DNA of 64,000 nucleotides, from assembly GCA_950295325.1 (NCBI GenBank), contig OX485804.1, forward strand, positions 31,684,001-31,748,000, given 5' to 3'. The translations under genes were made by a program, and so were the position numbers. Positions 36,381 through 49,085 of the stretch are shown in pieces. Source of the stretch: Polytrichum commune (Eukaryota; Streptophyta; Polytrichopsida; Polytrichales; Polytrichaceae). The first letter of the stretch is position 1. Each line of letters starts with the position of its first letter. The notes under the pieces were generated by a model. That model worked only from the letters and a program-made list of their open reading frames with translations, made no database searches and was not told the DNA's origin.

Positions 36381-36761
36381 TCCAACTAAGGGCCACTTCA
36401 CACACGAGACTGAGAGCCCATGTCCATTACACTTCAAGCACTCTCATTGGTGGAAACGTGAATCCAGTCCAAGTTCACTTCACACTACGTTTTAGGGACC
36501 AACGGAGTATGTGAATACAAGATGGATGTAAAGTCTACATGGATTCCTACAGAGCATCAAATGGATCATGTTTCATGGTCACTTGGATTATATTCAAAAA
36601 CTACTTGGAGGTAGGCCTAACACAAAACCGGGAGACCATGGCACTCCCAATGCTCACAAATGTTGATTTATTCTATTTTATCATGTATGAGGACCCGCAT
36701 GAATAGAAATTCCTTGAAATAGCATTTGGTTGAGGGCCCAATCACATATGAATTCACCCTA

Positions 36762-37385
36762 CAGTAACCTCCCGCTTAAGTATGCAACTTGAACATGCGC
36801 AGTTTGTGCGTACTTAGCTGGTAGGTGCGTACTTTAGGGTTTCCCAAATTGCTTGTGTTTCGCTATAGCCGGTAGGTGTGTACTTTAGGGTTTAAGGTTT
36901 CCCAAATCGCTTGTGTTTCTCTACAATGTCGAAGAAACCAAACGGAAAGCGTCTCAATGAGCAACAACGTTGCGAAATCATCTTGAAGTTTAGCAAAACG
37001 AATACTCCGAGTAAAAGGGCTCTAGCCGGAGAGTACATCGTTAGTGAAGGCGATGTTAACACTCATGAACTGAATGTCGGTTTAGAAAACGGAGTTATAT
37101 TCTAGGGTTTTGACTCTCTTTATAAGCAGGTTCTTGACATCGAGGATTAGCTGCTATGCCTTGAAGTTCAAGCAGAAGCAGAGGAAACATTTGATGGCCT
37201 TAAGAAATCGTTTGAATCATTTGAGAGCAAGATCCGAGCGGTCGGCCTCAAAGCCAAACGCAAAAACTTCAAAACTTATGCCAAATGACAATTCACGACA
37301 TGTTCAACTAAGAAATCTTGAACCCTAAATTTTTTGCCAAAAAATGCGTACTTAACCGGGTGCGTACTTAAGCGGGAGGTTACTG
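36762..37385 (+). mobile_element. pogo-like (Tc1/mariner) element with transposase remnant
   Basis: 624-bp element flanked by TA on both sides. Its terminal inverted repeats are CAGTAACCTCCCGCTTAAGTA at the left (one base shortened in the match) and the near-perfect complement at the right, ending 'gcgggaggttactg'. From the ATG at 36926 a short frame reads MSKKPNGKRLNEQQR, then CEIILKF and SKRALAGEY, which fits the N-terminal DNA-binding (CENP-B/psq-type helix-turn-helix) region of pogo/Tigger transposases. It stops at 37105. The following 230 bp may derive from the C-terminal part; the DDE core is missing, so it is an internal-deletion derivative. A short direct repeat ('ggtaggtg(c/t)gtactttagggttt') lies in its leader at 36822-36893. 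Confidence 0.85.
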
Positions 37386-38461
37386 TACATTTGAGGATCT
37401 GTGACCACACCACATGATTTTGGAGGTGTGTTGGGATGGGCTTTGGACACTTTCTTTTGGTCTCTCACAATCTCATGGTCATGACTCTTGGCTCGTGTGA
37501 AGTGGCCCTAACTTAAGAACTGCAATTGATAGGAATGGAACAAAGACTTTTGTCGCCACTTCAGGTGCCATGTAAGCACCAGCTCATTTCTTGCAGATAG
37601 AACTTCCCATAACGTAATATGAAGTATTCCTTTAAAGTGGCCAACCCCTTTTGCAACACATTTGATGACATTTGGCTTGTCACCTTTTCATTAGGGTCCC
37701 ACATGCACTAAATGTTAGAAAATCACAACTAATAAGTGACACCCTTCAAGGACAGAGTAACATTAACAAATGTTCTTTTGATTTATGGTGGGGCCATTGG
37801 AATATGCAAGGCCTTGATGCTTGATGCTTGATGTTGTAGGCTATTGAGGAGTCTGCACATGTTTCAATGGACATTTTTTTTATACCACTATCAAAACGAA
37901 ACAAAACAAATCTCGTTCCTAGATTGGGATTTGTGGCATGTGGGAGACCTAGGAAAGTTGATGACCCATTTTAAGGACCTCTTTCCGTTGACAATGTATG
38001 CAGATTTTGCAATGTATGTTAAACATGCACACACATATGTTAGTCCCATGTTAATGAGTAATGCTCTAAACGGTGGCTTAAAACCAAGGGCTTCACTCGT
38101 AAAGGCCAAAGCAAATGTTTTCGCTTGGGCAATCACCACTATCAGATAATATTATCATACACATTTATTTTATGATCTTCCGAGTTTGGAGACGTGGATG
38201 GTTGAAAATTTAAGTGAACAATCCTAACTCTACAAAGCTTTCATTCACATGATCAAATCTAGCATAAGAGGTGTTCATTGTCTTGAATGAGCTTTTGAAT
38301 TGAACTAACTTTTTTGGGGTCGATTTTGATTGAACTTTGAGGGGTTAATCCGGATCCCATGGAAACTCCAAGGTTAACCTACCTAAGTTCGGAATAAGGG
38401 CCACTCTACACCTAGAGCCCGGGCCAAAGCGTTATGTAAGAGGCTTGAAATCCTCACTTTA

Positions 38462-39177
38462 CAAATGTTTCATGTTTCAATGTGCATGGGCCCTCGAGCT
38501 CTAAGATAGATGGTGCTAAAACCATTTCCCTAGAATTTGCTCAAGAAATACATATTAATTATGAAAATATCCTCCACTTGAACACCGGGCTCATGCGTCG
38601 GTTTTGGATCATCTATCAATGAAAAGTTGGACCCTCTTAATTTATTCCAACGGAATTCAAATAACACGTACTTTGATGCATTGAAATCCCTTATCACTTG
38701 CTAACGATAGTCATTTATAAACCCTTGAGTGAAATAGTACTCTATATGCTCAACGCTTATAGTGATGGTTTTAGCAACCTTTGCCTTAGTGTAAAGTGCC
38801 CCCAATTTGTTGTGTAGGATGAGGCTTGCAATTCATAGATGTTTATTTATTATATGATATTAGATTAGATTGGCTTCATGACGCCAAATTGCACCAAAAA
38901 AGTAGTGAGGTGATTTTTCCTCTTTGGAACAAAAACTGGAAAAAAAATGGATCCACAAAGCTAACAAAACAACATGATTTGGTGGGTCTATGCCAACCCC
39001 ACATTATGGGTCACTTCACACTCGAGATTGAAGGCCCGTGACCATTTCATTCTAAGATCTCTCATTGGTCGAAAAGGGCGAGACCATCCAAGTCCACTTC
39101 AGTTTGCAAGGTGAAGGCCTTAGGGGGCAAGGAAATTACTACAGATGAAAAGTGTACATGGATCCCCACATGACAAT
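38462..39177. repeat. Direct duplication, unit 1
   Basis: About 716 bp nearly identical to 39583-40309 ('caaatgtttcatgtttcaa' to 'ccccacatgacaa'), offset about 1.12 kb, same orientation. No gene inside; short frames hold no domain. A more diverged relative lies at 36.38-36.65 kb. Confidence 0.9.
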
Positions 39178-39582
39178 TTTTACTTGAACTTTGTTTTATT
39201 TGAAATACTTGCATAAGGTTAAATCCACGATTGTCCGGTTTCAAAACTTGAAACAACAATTTATAGAAATTGTAACTGATAACTAGATGAGAAAATTTTC
39301 AATATGATCTATTGACCAAAATTGTTTATGGAGGTGGAAGTTCCAGACAACATGGCCATGTACATTAGGGCCACTTTACCCTATGGCCAAGGACTGTAAC
39401 AAAATTGGGGTGATCCTTGAAACTCATTTGAAGGCATGCTCACTGTATAAATTCAAAAGTTGATACAAAGTGTTAAATTAGATCCATCTCTTTGAGGTGA
39501 GCTTCACACAAAATTTGGTGGACTATGAAACACGATCCATTTCATACCATGTACATGTGGCGGTCTTGACATATTCCACCAA

Positions 39583-40309
39583 GCAAATGTTTCATGTTTC
39601 AACGTGCATGGGCCCTCAAGCTCTAAGATAGATGGTGCTAAAACCATCTCCCTAGAATTTGCTCAAGAAATACATATTAATTATGAAAATATCCTCCACT
39701 TGAACACCGGGCTCATGCGTCGGTTTTGGATCATCTATCAATGAAACTTTGGACCCTCTTAATTTATTCCAACGGAATTCAAATAACACGTACTTTGATG
39801 CATTGAAATCCCTTGTCACTTGCTAACGATAGTTGTTTATAAACCCTTGAGTGAAATAATACTCTATATGCTCAATGCTTATAGTGATGGTTTTAACAAC
39901 CTTTGCCTTAGTGTAAAGTGCCCCTATTTTGTTGTGTAGGATGAGGCCTGCAAATTCAATAAGGATGCTCAACAATAATGTTTATTTATTATATAATATT
40001 AGATTAGATTGGCTTCATGACGCCAAATTGCACCAAAAAAGCAGTAAGGTGATTTTTCCTCTTCGGAACAAAAACTTTAAAAAATGGGTCCACAAAGCTA
40101 ACGAAACATGATTTGGTGGGTCTATGCCAACCCCATATTATGGGTCACTTCACATACGAGATTGAAGGCCCGTGACCATTTCATTCTAAGATCTCTCATT
40201 GGTCGAAAAGGGCGAGACTATCCAAGTTCACTTCACATTGCAAGGTGAAGGCCTTAGGAGGCAAGGAAATTATTACAGATGAAAAGTGTACATGGATCCC
40301 CACATGACA
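39583..40309. repeat. Direct duplication, unit 2
   Basis: Second unit of the duplication that starts at 38462, with few substitutions plus a small insertion near 39955-39975. No gene. Confidence 0.9.
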
Positions 40310-40930
40310 AACTATAAAGAATGGTTTCATGGTTTGCCGGAAGCTGCATCAAGCCCACCTCCAAGAGGTAGGCATAACACGAATCCTAGCAGAGCATGTT
40401 AACTTAGTGGTATAGCCTTTGGATGAAAATCAAGGACCTTCACCAACACATGGTCATGGCCCTTGACTTGTGTGTGAAGTGGCCCTCAATGCCACATATG
40501 CAACCTATCTTGTCACAAACACGTCAGCCATGATCGCTCCTCTCTTTGGACCTAACTCCAAGTCTAAAAGAAATATTGCATCCTGTGGCAACTTCTAATC
40601 TGGATATACATACAAACAACAAACAAACAAACAAACAAAGGGCCAAATGCCGTTGTTCATGCTGCACATTGTGCAGCGGACATGCAGATACTATAATCAT
40701 AAAGCCCCCCAAACCACCAGCTCAAGAGGGACTTCTCTCTCTCTCTTTCGCTCTCTCCTGCCTGGCCCCTCTCGGTCCAAGTCAAAGGCCAGCTGGGCCC
40801 CCAACGACTTTCGTGACCTTGGCCCTACATACAATTGTCAAATTATCTAGAAACGGGGAGTGATTGGGCTTTCCATGAAGATTCGAGGACTCTCGTGATC
40901 CGCTCCGCCGCTCTTCTCGGCTCCCAAATC
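40310..40930. other. Upstream region of LRR gene D
   Basis: Contains a simple repeat of (aaac)n near 40614-40640 and a CT-rich tract near 40733-40760. Such pyrimidine tracts are common upstream of plant core promoters. No gene seen. Confidence 0.55.
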
Positions 40931-40933
40931 GCA

Positions 40934-40939
40934 TATAAA
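40934..40939 (+). promoter_or_regulatory. TATA box of LRR gene D
   Basis: TATAAA in 'gcatataaacttcgg'. The predicted non-coding exon begins about 30 bp downstream and ends at 41089 before a GTATGG donor. Confidence 0.6.
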
Positions 40940-40967
40940 CTTCGGCTTCCTCATACTTGCTACTCAC

Positions 40968-42013
40968 CACTCACACCAACGATTTTCCACATCCGATCAA
41001 CACAGCTTTGCACCTCGCAAAGTTCTCACTACCTTACTAGTTTCGGAGCTGCAGCTGCACCAACCGTACGTTATCCTGGTCCCACTCAGGTATGGATTCT
41101 TGCCCTGATTTTTTATGATCCTCCCAACTCCTGTCATTAATTGTCTGCGGAATGGAGGTCGCAAGTGATAACCCCTGTCCACAAGAGTCGTTACAGCACG
41201 TGTCGTTTGTCATCACGAATTCAAGCTGGAGGGGGTTCAGCTCACTGTCTGACGTTTGCCTGTCTTCACTTCTGTAGTAATTTCTGTCCCCCATTGATGA
41301 GTGTCAACAATGCGGTCAAGATCATGCGCACGTCTTGTCGGGGTATTTGAGCTAGGGTAGCGACATAGTTTATCGGCAGTGAGTTTAGTGGTTGACCTGG
41401 GTGACGAGAGAACTGATTTGTGCAGCTGAACAGTAGACTAAAAGTAAGATTACTACCACTTGAAGTGAATCCCGCCAGCTGCAAAACAGAGTCTTCAATA
41501 TGCACTTTGCAGAGTCTTCATGAATATGAGAGTCTGGCAAACTGCACTTGATAGTGTTAGACATCATTGGGTGTTCTTCGATCGTCAATTCTCCATACGT
41601 TCCAACATCACAACTATGTTCCACTCAGGATACTTGCAGCCGCGACTGAATTTTCATCGGACATGTTCAAAGTAATTTTTGGCTCCATGAGCAAAATGCG
41701 AAGTAGTCTACTCAAATCTTGAGCTTAGTGCCAATCAAATGTGCAATGGCGACCTTGGTTGGTATGAAATTAGGAATGATCCAATCGATTGCAGAATATC
41801 ATCATTGACAAACTCAAATCTTTCGACGAATTGCCCAACAGTCCATAGCAATTTGTAGTGGCAATTGGTGGACGTGGAGTAGGAGCGAGATGTGTAGTAG
41901 CCACTTATATTGGTAGAGATTTAATTAGGTCGGGATGATGCAAATTGATAAGTTTCTAATTCATTAATATTTTGCATACATGGATTGTCTGCAGATTCAA
42001 GCTCTATTTCGAA
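40968..42013 (+). other. LRR gene D 5' UTR: exon to 41089, intron 41090-41994, leader 41995-42013
   Basis: Donor 'cactcag' then GTATGG at 41090; acceptor 'gtctgcag' ending at 41994; ATG at 42014. The 19-nt leader left after splicing equals that of genes A and B. Predicted from consensus and comparison only. Confidence 0.55.
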
Positions 42014-44271
42014 ATGGCAAGGCATCAATCGGCCACTACGTCAATGCTTGTCGTGCTGGCCCTCCTCGCAGTGACGGGACTCCAAAGCACTGCGGCAGTG
42101 ACATGCAATGCGGGAGACAAGGCTGCGTTAGTGGCATTCAAGGCCGCTATCAAGACTGATCCAACGGGCATCTTGTCCTCATGGACGACCACCACCGATT
42201 GCTGCACTTGGATTAACATCTATTGCGACTCCACTGGGCGCGTCACTGAGCTGAACCTTCGACCAGACTCTGCCTTCGACGACAGCTCCATCTACCTGAC
42301 AGGTATGGATCGAATTATTAGCATAAGGTTGCCGATTAAATTGCAACTACATTAACCCATACCTGTTGTTCCTACCATGTGTGTGTGATGAGCTCGTCAA
42401 TTTGTGATGTCTCCTCAAACTTTATCCGTGTCCAACGGATTCATAGCACCCCTGGGGGATCTGTTCATGAGGGTTTTCCAAAATGTAGTAGATATTGAGC
42501 GCGAGGAGCCCTGCCATGGCCTGTAGTAAGCGTCCAATCTACCGCGGCGAGGTAATCATCAAAAGCCAAATACAACTCATGGCATGGCAACAAATGCTCA
42601 TCACGGATGTAGTGATCAAGCCCTGGTAGGATCATCAAGTGCGGGTGACAATGAGCCTCTCCGTCTCCAAACAGGAATAGACATGCCAGCGAAATAGCTT
42701 GGCCGACCTCTACGATTGCCCTCACGAGGTTGCCAGGTGGACTTAGACTTGAAGGAACTGAAAAACTGAGGAGCTCAAAATTGACAATAGCAATTCTGAG
42801 TGAGGTTTGACATGTGCAGGCACAATCTCGCCGGAGTTGGGCAAGCTGAGTGCCCTCACCTACCTGAGCTTGGGCAGCATGAAGCAGCTGTCCGGGTCGA
42901 TGCCTACCGAGTTGGGCAACTTGAAGAACCTGGTGACCTTCGACCTCCGCACTAACCGGCTTACCGGCAGCATCCCTGCATCTTACGGAGGCCTCACCAA
43001 GCTCACCAACCTCTACTTGGGCGACAACTTGTAAGCAAACCCCCTTTTCTTTTGTTTTAAGCTTTGCTCACAGAGGTTGGTGCGAAGCGTGCCACAATTA
43101 AGTAAAGGCTAGCTGGGCTCTCCTGGTGAACACTACGCTAAATATTGTATTTAGTGTCACCAATTCTACTATTTGTCTTGCTCAACATCAATTGTAAACT
43201 GGCCATGTAGTGTCACCAACACTAAACGTAAAACTGACATTGTTAGTCAATCCTTGTTTACATGTTTGGGCATTAAAGGTTTACAATGTTGCAACTACCG
43301 TCACAAGTTTCACTACGTGATTTTTAATCCAAATTTCAATCATCCATGACAATATTCCATTACGCAAATGTTAAGATGCAGAATATACCCAACTTTGTGT
43401 GAACTCCATCCAAACTTCAATCATCAGTGACAGCACTTGTAACCTTAAACCATAAGAAGTGTCATGAGAAAAGTCACCACAGTGACATAAAAATTCCATA
43501 TGACACTAAATACTAATATATTTAGTGGAACAATGCCGGGACGTGATAGTTTTTTTGATGTGGGAATTCATAAGGCCCCCCACCCATGCCACAATGACAT
43601 GTGGATAAAGTCCTCCCAACAATGTGTTAATCCAATTGAACTCCCTGGTACTACTCCCTAGTATCTAAGTTACTGCTAGCCTCATTGTGTTTTGCGGCGA
43701 CTTGTGAATTGTCAGGATTTCGGGCAGCATTCCTTCGCAACTCGGCAGCATCGGCAAGCAGCTCGCAGAAGTGTACCTCGGTGGCTGCCAGCTCTCAGGC
43801 ACCATCCCCGCGTCCATCTACGGGCTCACCGGCCTCACCAGCTTCTACTTGAACGACAACAAGCTCTCGGGCACCATCTCCACCTCCATCACCAAGCTCA
43901 CCAAGCTCACTAACCTCGCGCTCGACCACAACAGCTTGTCGGGGCCCATTCCCAGCGCCATCGGCGACCTCAGCAGCCTCGGCTACCTCGACCTGTCAAG
44001 CAACAAGCTGTCGGGTTCCATCCCCACGAGCTTCGGGAATTGCAAGGGTCTCTACCACTTCACGCTCAACGACAACCAGCTGAGTGGCACCATTCCCCCG
44101 GTCCTTGCCACCTTGAAAGATTACATCTATGTGGACCTCTCCAACAACAAGTTGACGGGGGCCATTCCACAAGGGAAACCGTTCTCCGGCTTCCCTGCCT
44201 CGTCTTTCACCGGCAACAATGGCCTCTGCGGAAGCCCCCTTGCCGCTTGCAAGCGCAAGCTCATGCGCTGA
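42014..44271 (+). CDS. LRR gene D: secreted leucine-rich-repeat protein (DRT100/PGIP-like), three exons
   Basis: Exons 42014-42302 (289 nt), 42820-43030 (211 nt) and 43716-44271 (556 nt) join in frame to 351 residues. Exons 1 and 2 have exactly the lengths and phases found in genes A and B. Seen: a signal peptide (hydrophobic stretch ending near TAAVTC), an LRR N-terminal domain (ALVAFKAAIKTDPTGIL, then DCCTW), GTISPELGKL at the exon 1/2 join, repeats such as NKLSGTI and LSGPIP, and a GLCGSPLAAC cap followed by a basic tail KRKLMR. No kinase or membrane segment. The gene lies on the opposite strand to A-C and is clearly diverged from them (more GC-rich exons), so it is an older paralogue. Function is inferred from family only: extracellular ligand binding or enzyme inhibition. 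Confidence 0.92.
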
Positions 44272-44944
44272 GAACATTGAATTGTACAAAGTGCTCGATT
44301 GTTCAAAGAGGGGGAGTGATTTTGATGTGGAGATGTTTGCAAATTGATACAGAGTAGGTGATATGTTAAGTAAATTTGGTTGGAAATCCCGTCTTTCATT
44401 GCAGATATTGAATGCAACAAAGTGCTTGGTTGGGTAAAAGACGAGCAGTGAAATGAATGTAGTGATGTCTGCAAACTACACTAAATATGATAATTAGTGT
44501 TCATATGCTATTTTATGTAACTATTGTAACTTTTCATATGATAGTTCTTCTGAATAACTGAGCAAATATTGTCATGGATGAGTCATCCATTGACTAAAAC
44601 CCTGCCTTCTCTTGTAAGCCACTTGTGATGAAACGTTGTCATGGATGATTGAAATCTGGATGAAAAATCACTTGGTAAGTGATAGTCATTGCAACACTGC
44701 AAATCTCCAATCCCCCAAAATATTTACAAGGAATGACAAATAATGTTGGGTTAACATTTAGTGTTGGTGACACTACACCGCGGTTTACAATTATTATTGA
44801 GTAAGACAATTAGAATTGGTGACACTATATATATAGAGAGAGAGAGATAGGTGAAAATGTGTAGAGGTATCCGCTGTTGGATCAGATCTAATCACCCGGT
44901 TAGAAATTAACAATTGAAGTTTCTGAATCCGAGATTCAAGTTGA
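44272..44944. other. 3' flank of LRR gene D
   Basis: No gene. Contains a dinucleotide tract (ta)n(ga)n near 44826-44847. The stretches 43.10-43.55 (intron 2) and 44.45-44.83 share short motifs around 'tttagtgt(t/c)' and 'gtgacacta', suggesting related decayed elements. Confidence 0.45.
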
Positions 44945-44952
44945 GTTGCACA

Positions 44953-45545
44953 CACGGGTAGATCACTTAGTGCATTTTAAAAACGACGTGCGGCATAATA
45001 TAGAGAGGATTAAAATCATTTGAAATAAAAATTATAAAGGAATTCCAAATAATGAAGGGGCCATTAAATGTAGACAATCCCATTATAAGTAAGTTAGATG
45101 GACATAAAACGTGGGCCATTATTTTTTTGTAAAATTAATTTAGGGGCTGAAAATAAGGATCCTAGAAGGATCCTATGTGTTTTCATCATAACAGTATTTG
45201 CAATGGTATTACTTTGCTATGGTCTCCTATGTGTTTTCTTCATAACTCTGTTTGCGATGGTATTACTGTTTGCACCCTTCTTTGTTTTCATGCTTTCCCT
45301 CAACAATCGTCAATTGCGTTAGGAAGTAGATTAGCTTTTATTACTTAAAAGGAATATAGAGTACAAAAAATTGCAGTGACTTGGACAATATAAGTAATAG
45401 AAGGGTACAAACAAATGGGCCATTTTTGAAATTTAAGTAATTATAGGGAGGCTTTAATTCAACCCTTGAAGGTAAATAGCCCCAAAACAAAAAAAACCCC
45501 AGCCGCACGTGGTGCACAAAAAAGCCTTAGAGTGATCTACCCGTG
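44953..45545 (+). mobile_element. Non-autonomous TIR element, family H8, copy 2 (8-bp target duplication)
   Basis: 593 bp, with inverted termini starting CACGGGTAGATCACT. It is flanked by perfect 8-bp direct repeats GTTGCACA (44945-44952 and 45546-45553). An 8-bp duplication is typical of hAT (also P) elements. The terminus does not fit the usual hAT consensus well, so the superfamily stays open. An internal tandem duplication of about 57 bp (near 45174-45285) is absent from copy 1 at 3.6 kb. The short open frame across it (IITVFAMVLL repeated) is a by-product of that duplication. Confidence 0.85.
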
Positions 45546-45962
45546 GTTGCACAGTTATAACTTGAGGTCACAATGAAGAGTTTCCATCTTCTTTAAGAGA
45601 TTGCATAGGCCCTCCCAAGTATGTTACCTAAGGTAGGAGCACCTTAAATTAAGACAACCCCCAAAACCAACACCTTCAAAATCTTGCATAATAAGTACAT
45701 GTTGATTTTGGGAATGTCCACCATGTGAACATTCTTCTAACCGTTTTGGGTGTCAACACAATTTTCACTTCAAGAATTTGCATTTATTTCAATATTGAAA
45801 CAATTTATTTTTTTCCAATACACCTTATCTGTTTTTTTTCTACCTAGGATTTTTTGAGGGGTTTATGCTGCTACCTCATGTATGCCAAATACCTTAACTT
45901 GTCGGTTTAGCGTGCTCCTACCTTATTGAACTTAGAATGATGTCTACATTATAATTATATAA

Positions 45963-46946
45963 GGGCCAAGTTCCATGTACCGGTCCTGGTCCATTTTTTA
46001 AGTGGGTGAGAAACGGGTGACATCATCCAAAAAAATGGGTGATGTCACCCATTTAATGAAGGGGTATTTCTATATGTGGGGTGCCGGTTTATTCTGAATT
46101 CCTACTTTCTCACCAAATTTGGTGAGTGATAAGATATCACACTTTATGAAGGTGACCGGTAATGAAGGTCATCACCATTTAACTCTTGATATTTGATTTG
46201 CACATGAATTTCCGTACATTTATTGAATGAATTCCAAATTATGTGGTCTTGGTGTCCATAGGTGGTACCATTATCATCTATGAAAACATATAAAAATTCA
46301 TATATTTTATTTTCAATTGAAATTGTGATTGTCTGATGTTTTTGAGTGACTTTCGATACATTAGAATAGTCTTTGAATTTTCTATATTAAACTTGACACT
46401 TAATATCACAATGGATTTTATATATGTATTTTTTGTTATTAAGATCCAAAATCTTGAAAATATCATGAGATACACGTTCTCATGAGTTCACTTTAGTTCA
46501 CGATGAGAACTCTGTCGATATAACATACACTCAAGAGAGTAATAATTAACATTAATATTACATCACACTTGCAAAATCTCATGTAGGTGATAGATGTGTA
46601 ACTTGCCCTTCACAAAGGAGTACCACTATACTGCAGGGAGCCCAAGGAGTACCCCTCAAAAGAAAGGACTTGAAGAACAATATGGCCTTTAGTACCCAAT
46701 ATGGCCAATCCGTTACCTGGAGCTCTCTAACTGGCACATGTCCTTCTCTTGACTGTTAGGTTGGCCTGTCCTTTGGCCCCATCCTTTGGCACCCATCCTT
46801 GCACAACGTACAATGCGGGACACTCATCCATGTGGGGTACCGGTCCTTGGGTGAGGGAGATGGGCACATGGCACCACACATTTCCCACCTGCCCAACCAT
46901 TTATTTTTCAAAAAATGAATGGGGACCGGTATATGGAACCTCGCCC
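45963..46946 (+). mobile_element. Tourist/Harbinger-like element T1, copy 1
   Basis: 984 bp with termini GGGCCAAGTTCCATGTACCGG and, at the right in complement, GGGCGAGGTTCCATATACCGG (one base longer in the genome than needed for the match). Flanked by TAA on both sides (45960-45962, 46947-46949), the 3-bp target preference of PIF/Harbinger. An inverted copy surrounds the copia element to the right. No transposase. Confidence 0.8.
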
Positions 46947-46953
46947 TAACTTA

Positions 46954-48395
46954 GGGCCAGTTTACACAATGGACCAAGAAGTTGGACGAGGGCAATGTCA
47001 GAGCATTGATTTGTTGTTGAACTTGTTGTGGGACCACTTCGGTTTACACTAAGGAAAGAATTACAGAGGGACCATGAAGGTCGAGGTCCCCAAAATACAA
47101 ATTTCAAGGCCTAATAAATGCATTGACATGGTTCAATGGGTTTTGCAGTGAGAGAGGCAAGAGAGGTGGTATGGTAGAAAAAGGCATGGTCCCATGGCAA
47201 AGAAATGCGGTTAAAATATTTTTTTAATGAAATTGTTTTTGGGGGCTAAATATATAACTCTTCCCACTAGGTAAGGTTCATAATGTACATTTTTTAGCAT
47301 TTACAAGATGTAATGAATCTTGAGAAGCAAGTCCACCCCCTTTGTGCCTAGATCATGTCATGGCCCATGAGGCATACCATTCCTCCCATGCCCTACCCCT
47401 TAAACTTGCTCCCACGTGTTTCATCAAACAATGTGAGACATCTAGACCTAAAAAATTTGAGTGCAGATTTGTATATTGGTTCTACCAGCTAAATTTCTTC
47501 GAATTTGGGGGCTTGTAATATACCATTGGAAAGGTCTTAAAAATACCTTTTCCAATGGTATACTACACGCCCCATAAACCTTAAAAATTATAGTTGAAAA
47601 ACGAAAAATGAAAAATCTATAGTCATTTAGCGGTTGTAAATCATGGTGGTCAAAAGAACCACAATGGGAAAATGATTGCGGTACTTTTTTACATAGTTTT
47701 CTACTATTTAGTGTTTGATACACTAACAAACGCATACACTAAATATCAATGTAAGTAAGTTACATTAAATGTAAAATCAAACAATAAATATTAACTATGG
47801 CAATATGTGGAAGTTACATTTTTTTAATTAGTGTTGGCAAGGATATGAAAAAAAAAATAACAATGATAAAAAGAGAATTCCAACATATCTTCTAGCAAAT
47901 ATTCCAACACTAATTATCAAAGAATAAAAAATTAGTGTTGAGCAAAGTACGGTGGTAACAACATTAAATATGATCAAACACTAAATACCTTATTTAGTGT
48001 AGTGACAACACAAAGTACATGTCACATGTAAATTACATTGAATATGTACAAATTAAATCACTAATTTTTGTAAAAATTGTTGTGAGAAGATTTGCAAGCC
48101 ACATCTTCAACATATTTAACAAGTGAAGACAAGTGAAGCCCAAGAGAAGACAAGAGAATGGTCAAACTTGAGTTTTTTCCAAAAATGCCCTTTTTTGGGC
48201 ATGTATTAAAAAAAATTAGCACATTCACTTTTTGTTGCATGGTCATTCTTCTTGGTCCACATTCGGTTTACACATTGGGTGAGGAGCCCAAGGCTTTCAA
48301 AACTAATTTTTTAAGAAGTCGGACCATGAACTCGGACCATTGAAAAAGGCCCTCTTTCATGGTCCGACTTCATGGTCCATAGTGTAAACAGGCCC
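46954..48395. mobile_element. Tourist/Harbinger-like element T2
   Basis: 1442 bp, with termini GGGCCAGTTTACACA at the left and GGGCCTGTTTACACT in complement at the right, flanked by TTA (46951-46953 and 48396-48398). The GGGCC(T/A)GTTTA start is the classic Tourist/PIF-type terminus. Inside, a second pair of 'cggtttacac' motifs lies nearer the centre, and about 47.7-48.0 kb has many 'ttagtgt' motifs. A short palindrome ('aaggtctt...'; 'ataccattggaaaggt' and its complement) lies near 47520-47565. No transposase. Confidence 0.8.
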
Positions 48396-48746
48396 TTAAA
48401 GGGAGGTTCCACGTACTGGTCCCAATTCATTTTTTGAAAAATAAATGAATGGACAGGTGAAAAAAGGGTGGTGCCATGAGCCCATCCACCTCACCCAAGG
48501 ACCAGTACCCCACATGGATGGGTGTCCCGCATTATACATTGTGCCAGAACGGCCGCCAAAGGACCAACGGTCCTAACGGTCAAGAGAAGGACATGTGCTA
48601 GTTAGAGAGCTCCAATGACCGGAATGGCCAGTCACCTTGGTACACCCTTGGATACTAAAGGCCATATTGTTCTTCAAGTCCTTTCTAGGGGGGGGGGGGT
48701 ACTCCTAGGGCTCCTTGCTCTTGCATCATGCATTCTTTGTACACTA

Positions 48747-48994
48747 TGTTAAGACTAGGCAATAGCCAGTAAGTGTGATAGTGCAAGTGACTAACAAGAG
48801 TCATGTAGTCGTATATATATGCTTTAAGACTAAGTACATTAATGGGGCTTAGCCGCCACTTAGTAGCCCACAATACTATGTTTAACTAACTCGGACCCAC
48901 TACCGTGGGGATAGTGTAGCCACCTTCCGGAAGGCGGCTACCGTCATCTAGATTCGGCTATAGGTCGTCAGGCTAGCTATAGGCTGCCTTAACA
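48747..48994 (-). repeat. 3' LTR of the copia element
   Basis: 248 bp, TG...CA on the element's strand, with a TATA-like 'catatatatac' in the middle. Matches the other LTR at all but two positions seen (near 48768 and 48831). Confidence 0.95.
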
Positions 48995-49085
48995 CTCCTC
49001 CTCGAACTATAGCGATTACCTCATTAAAAACTTTACTACTGTAAAACCCAAAGGGGAAAACCAACAATAAAGAAAAGAGTGTAAT

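Noticed and set aside
45098-45322. Small hydrophobic protein with two repeated segments
   Set aside because: The hydrophobic repeat comes from a 57-bp duplication inside a non-coding transposable element; the sister copy lacks it.
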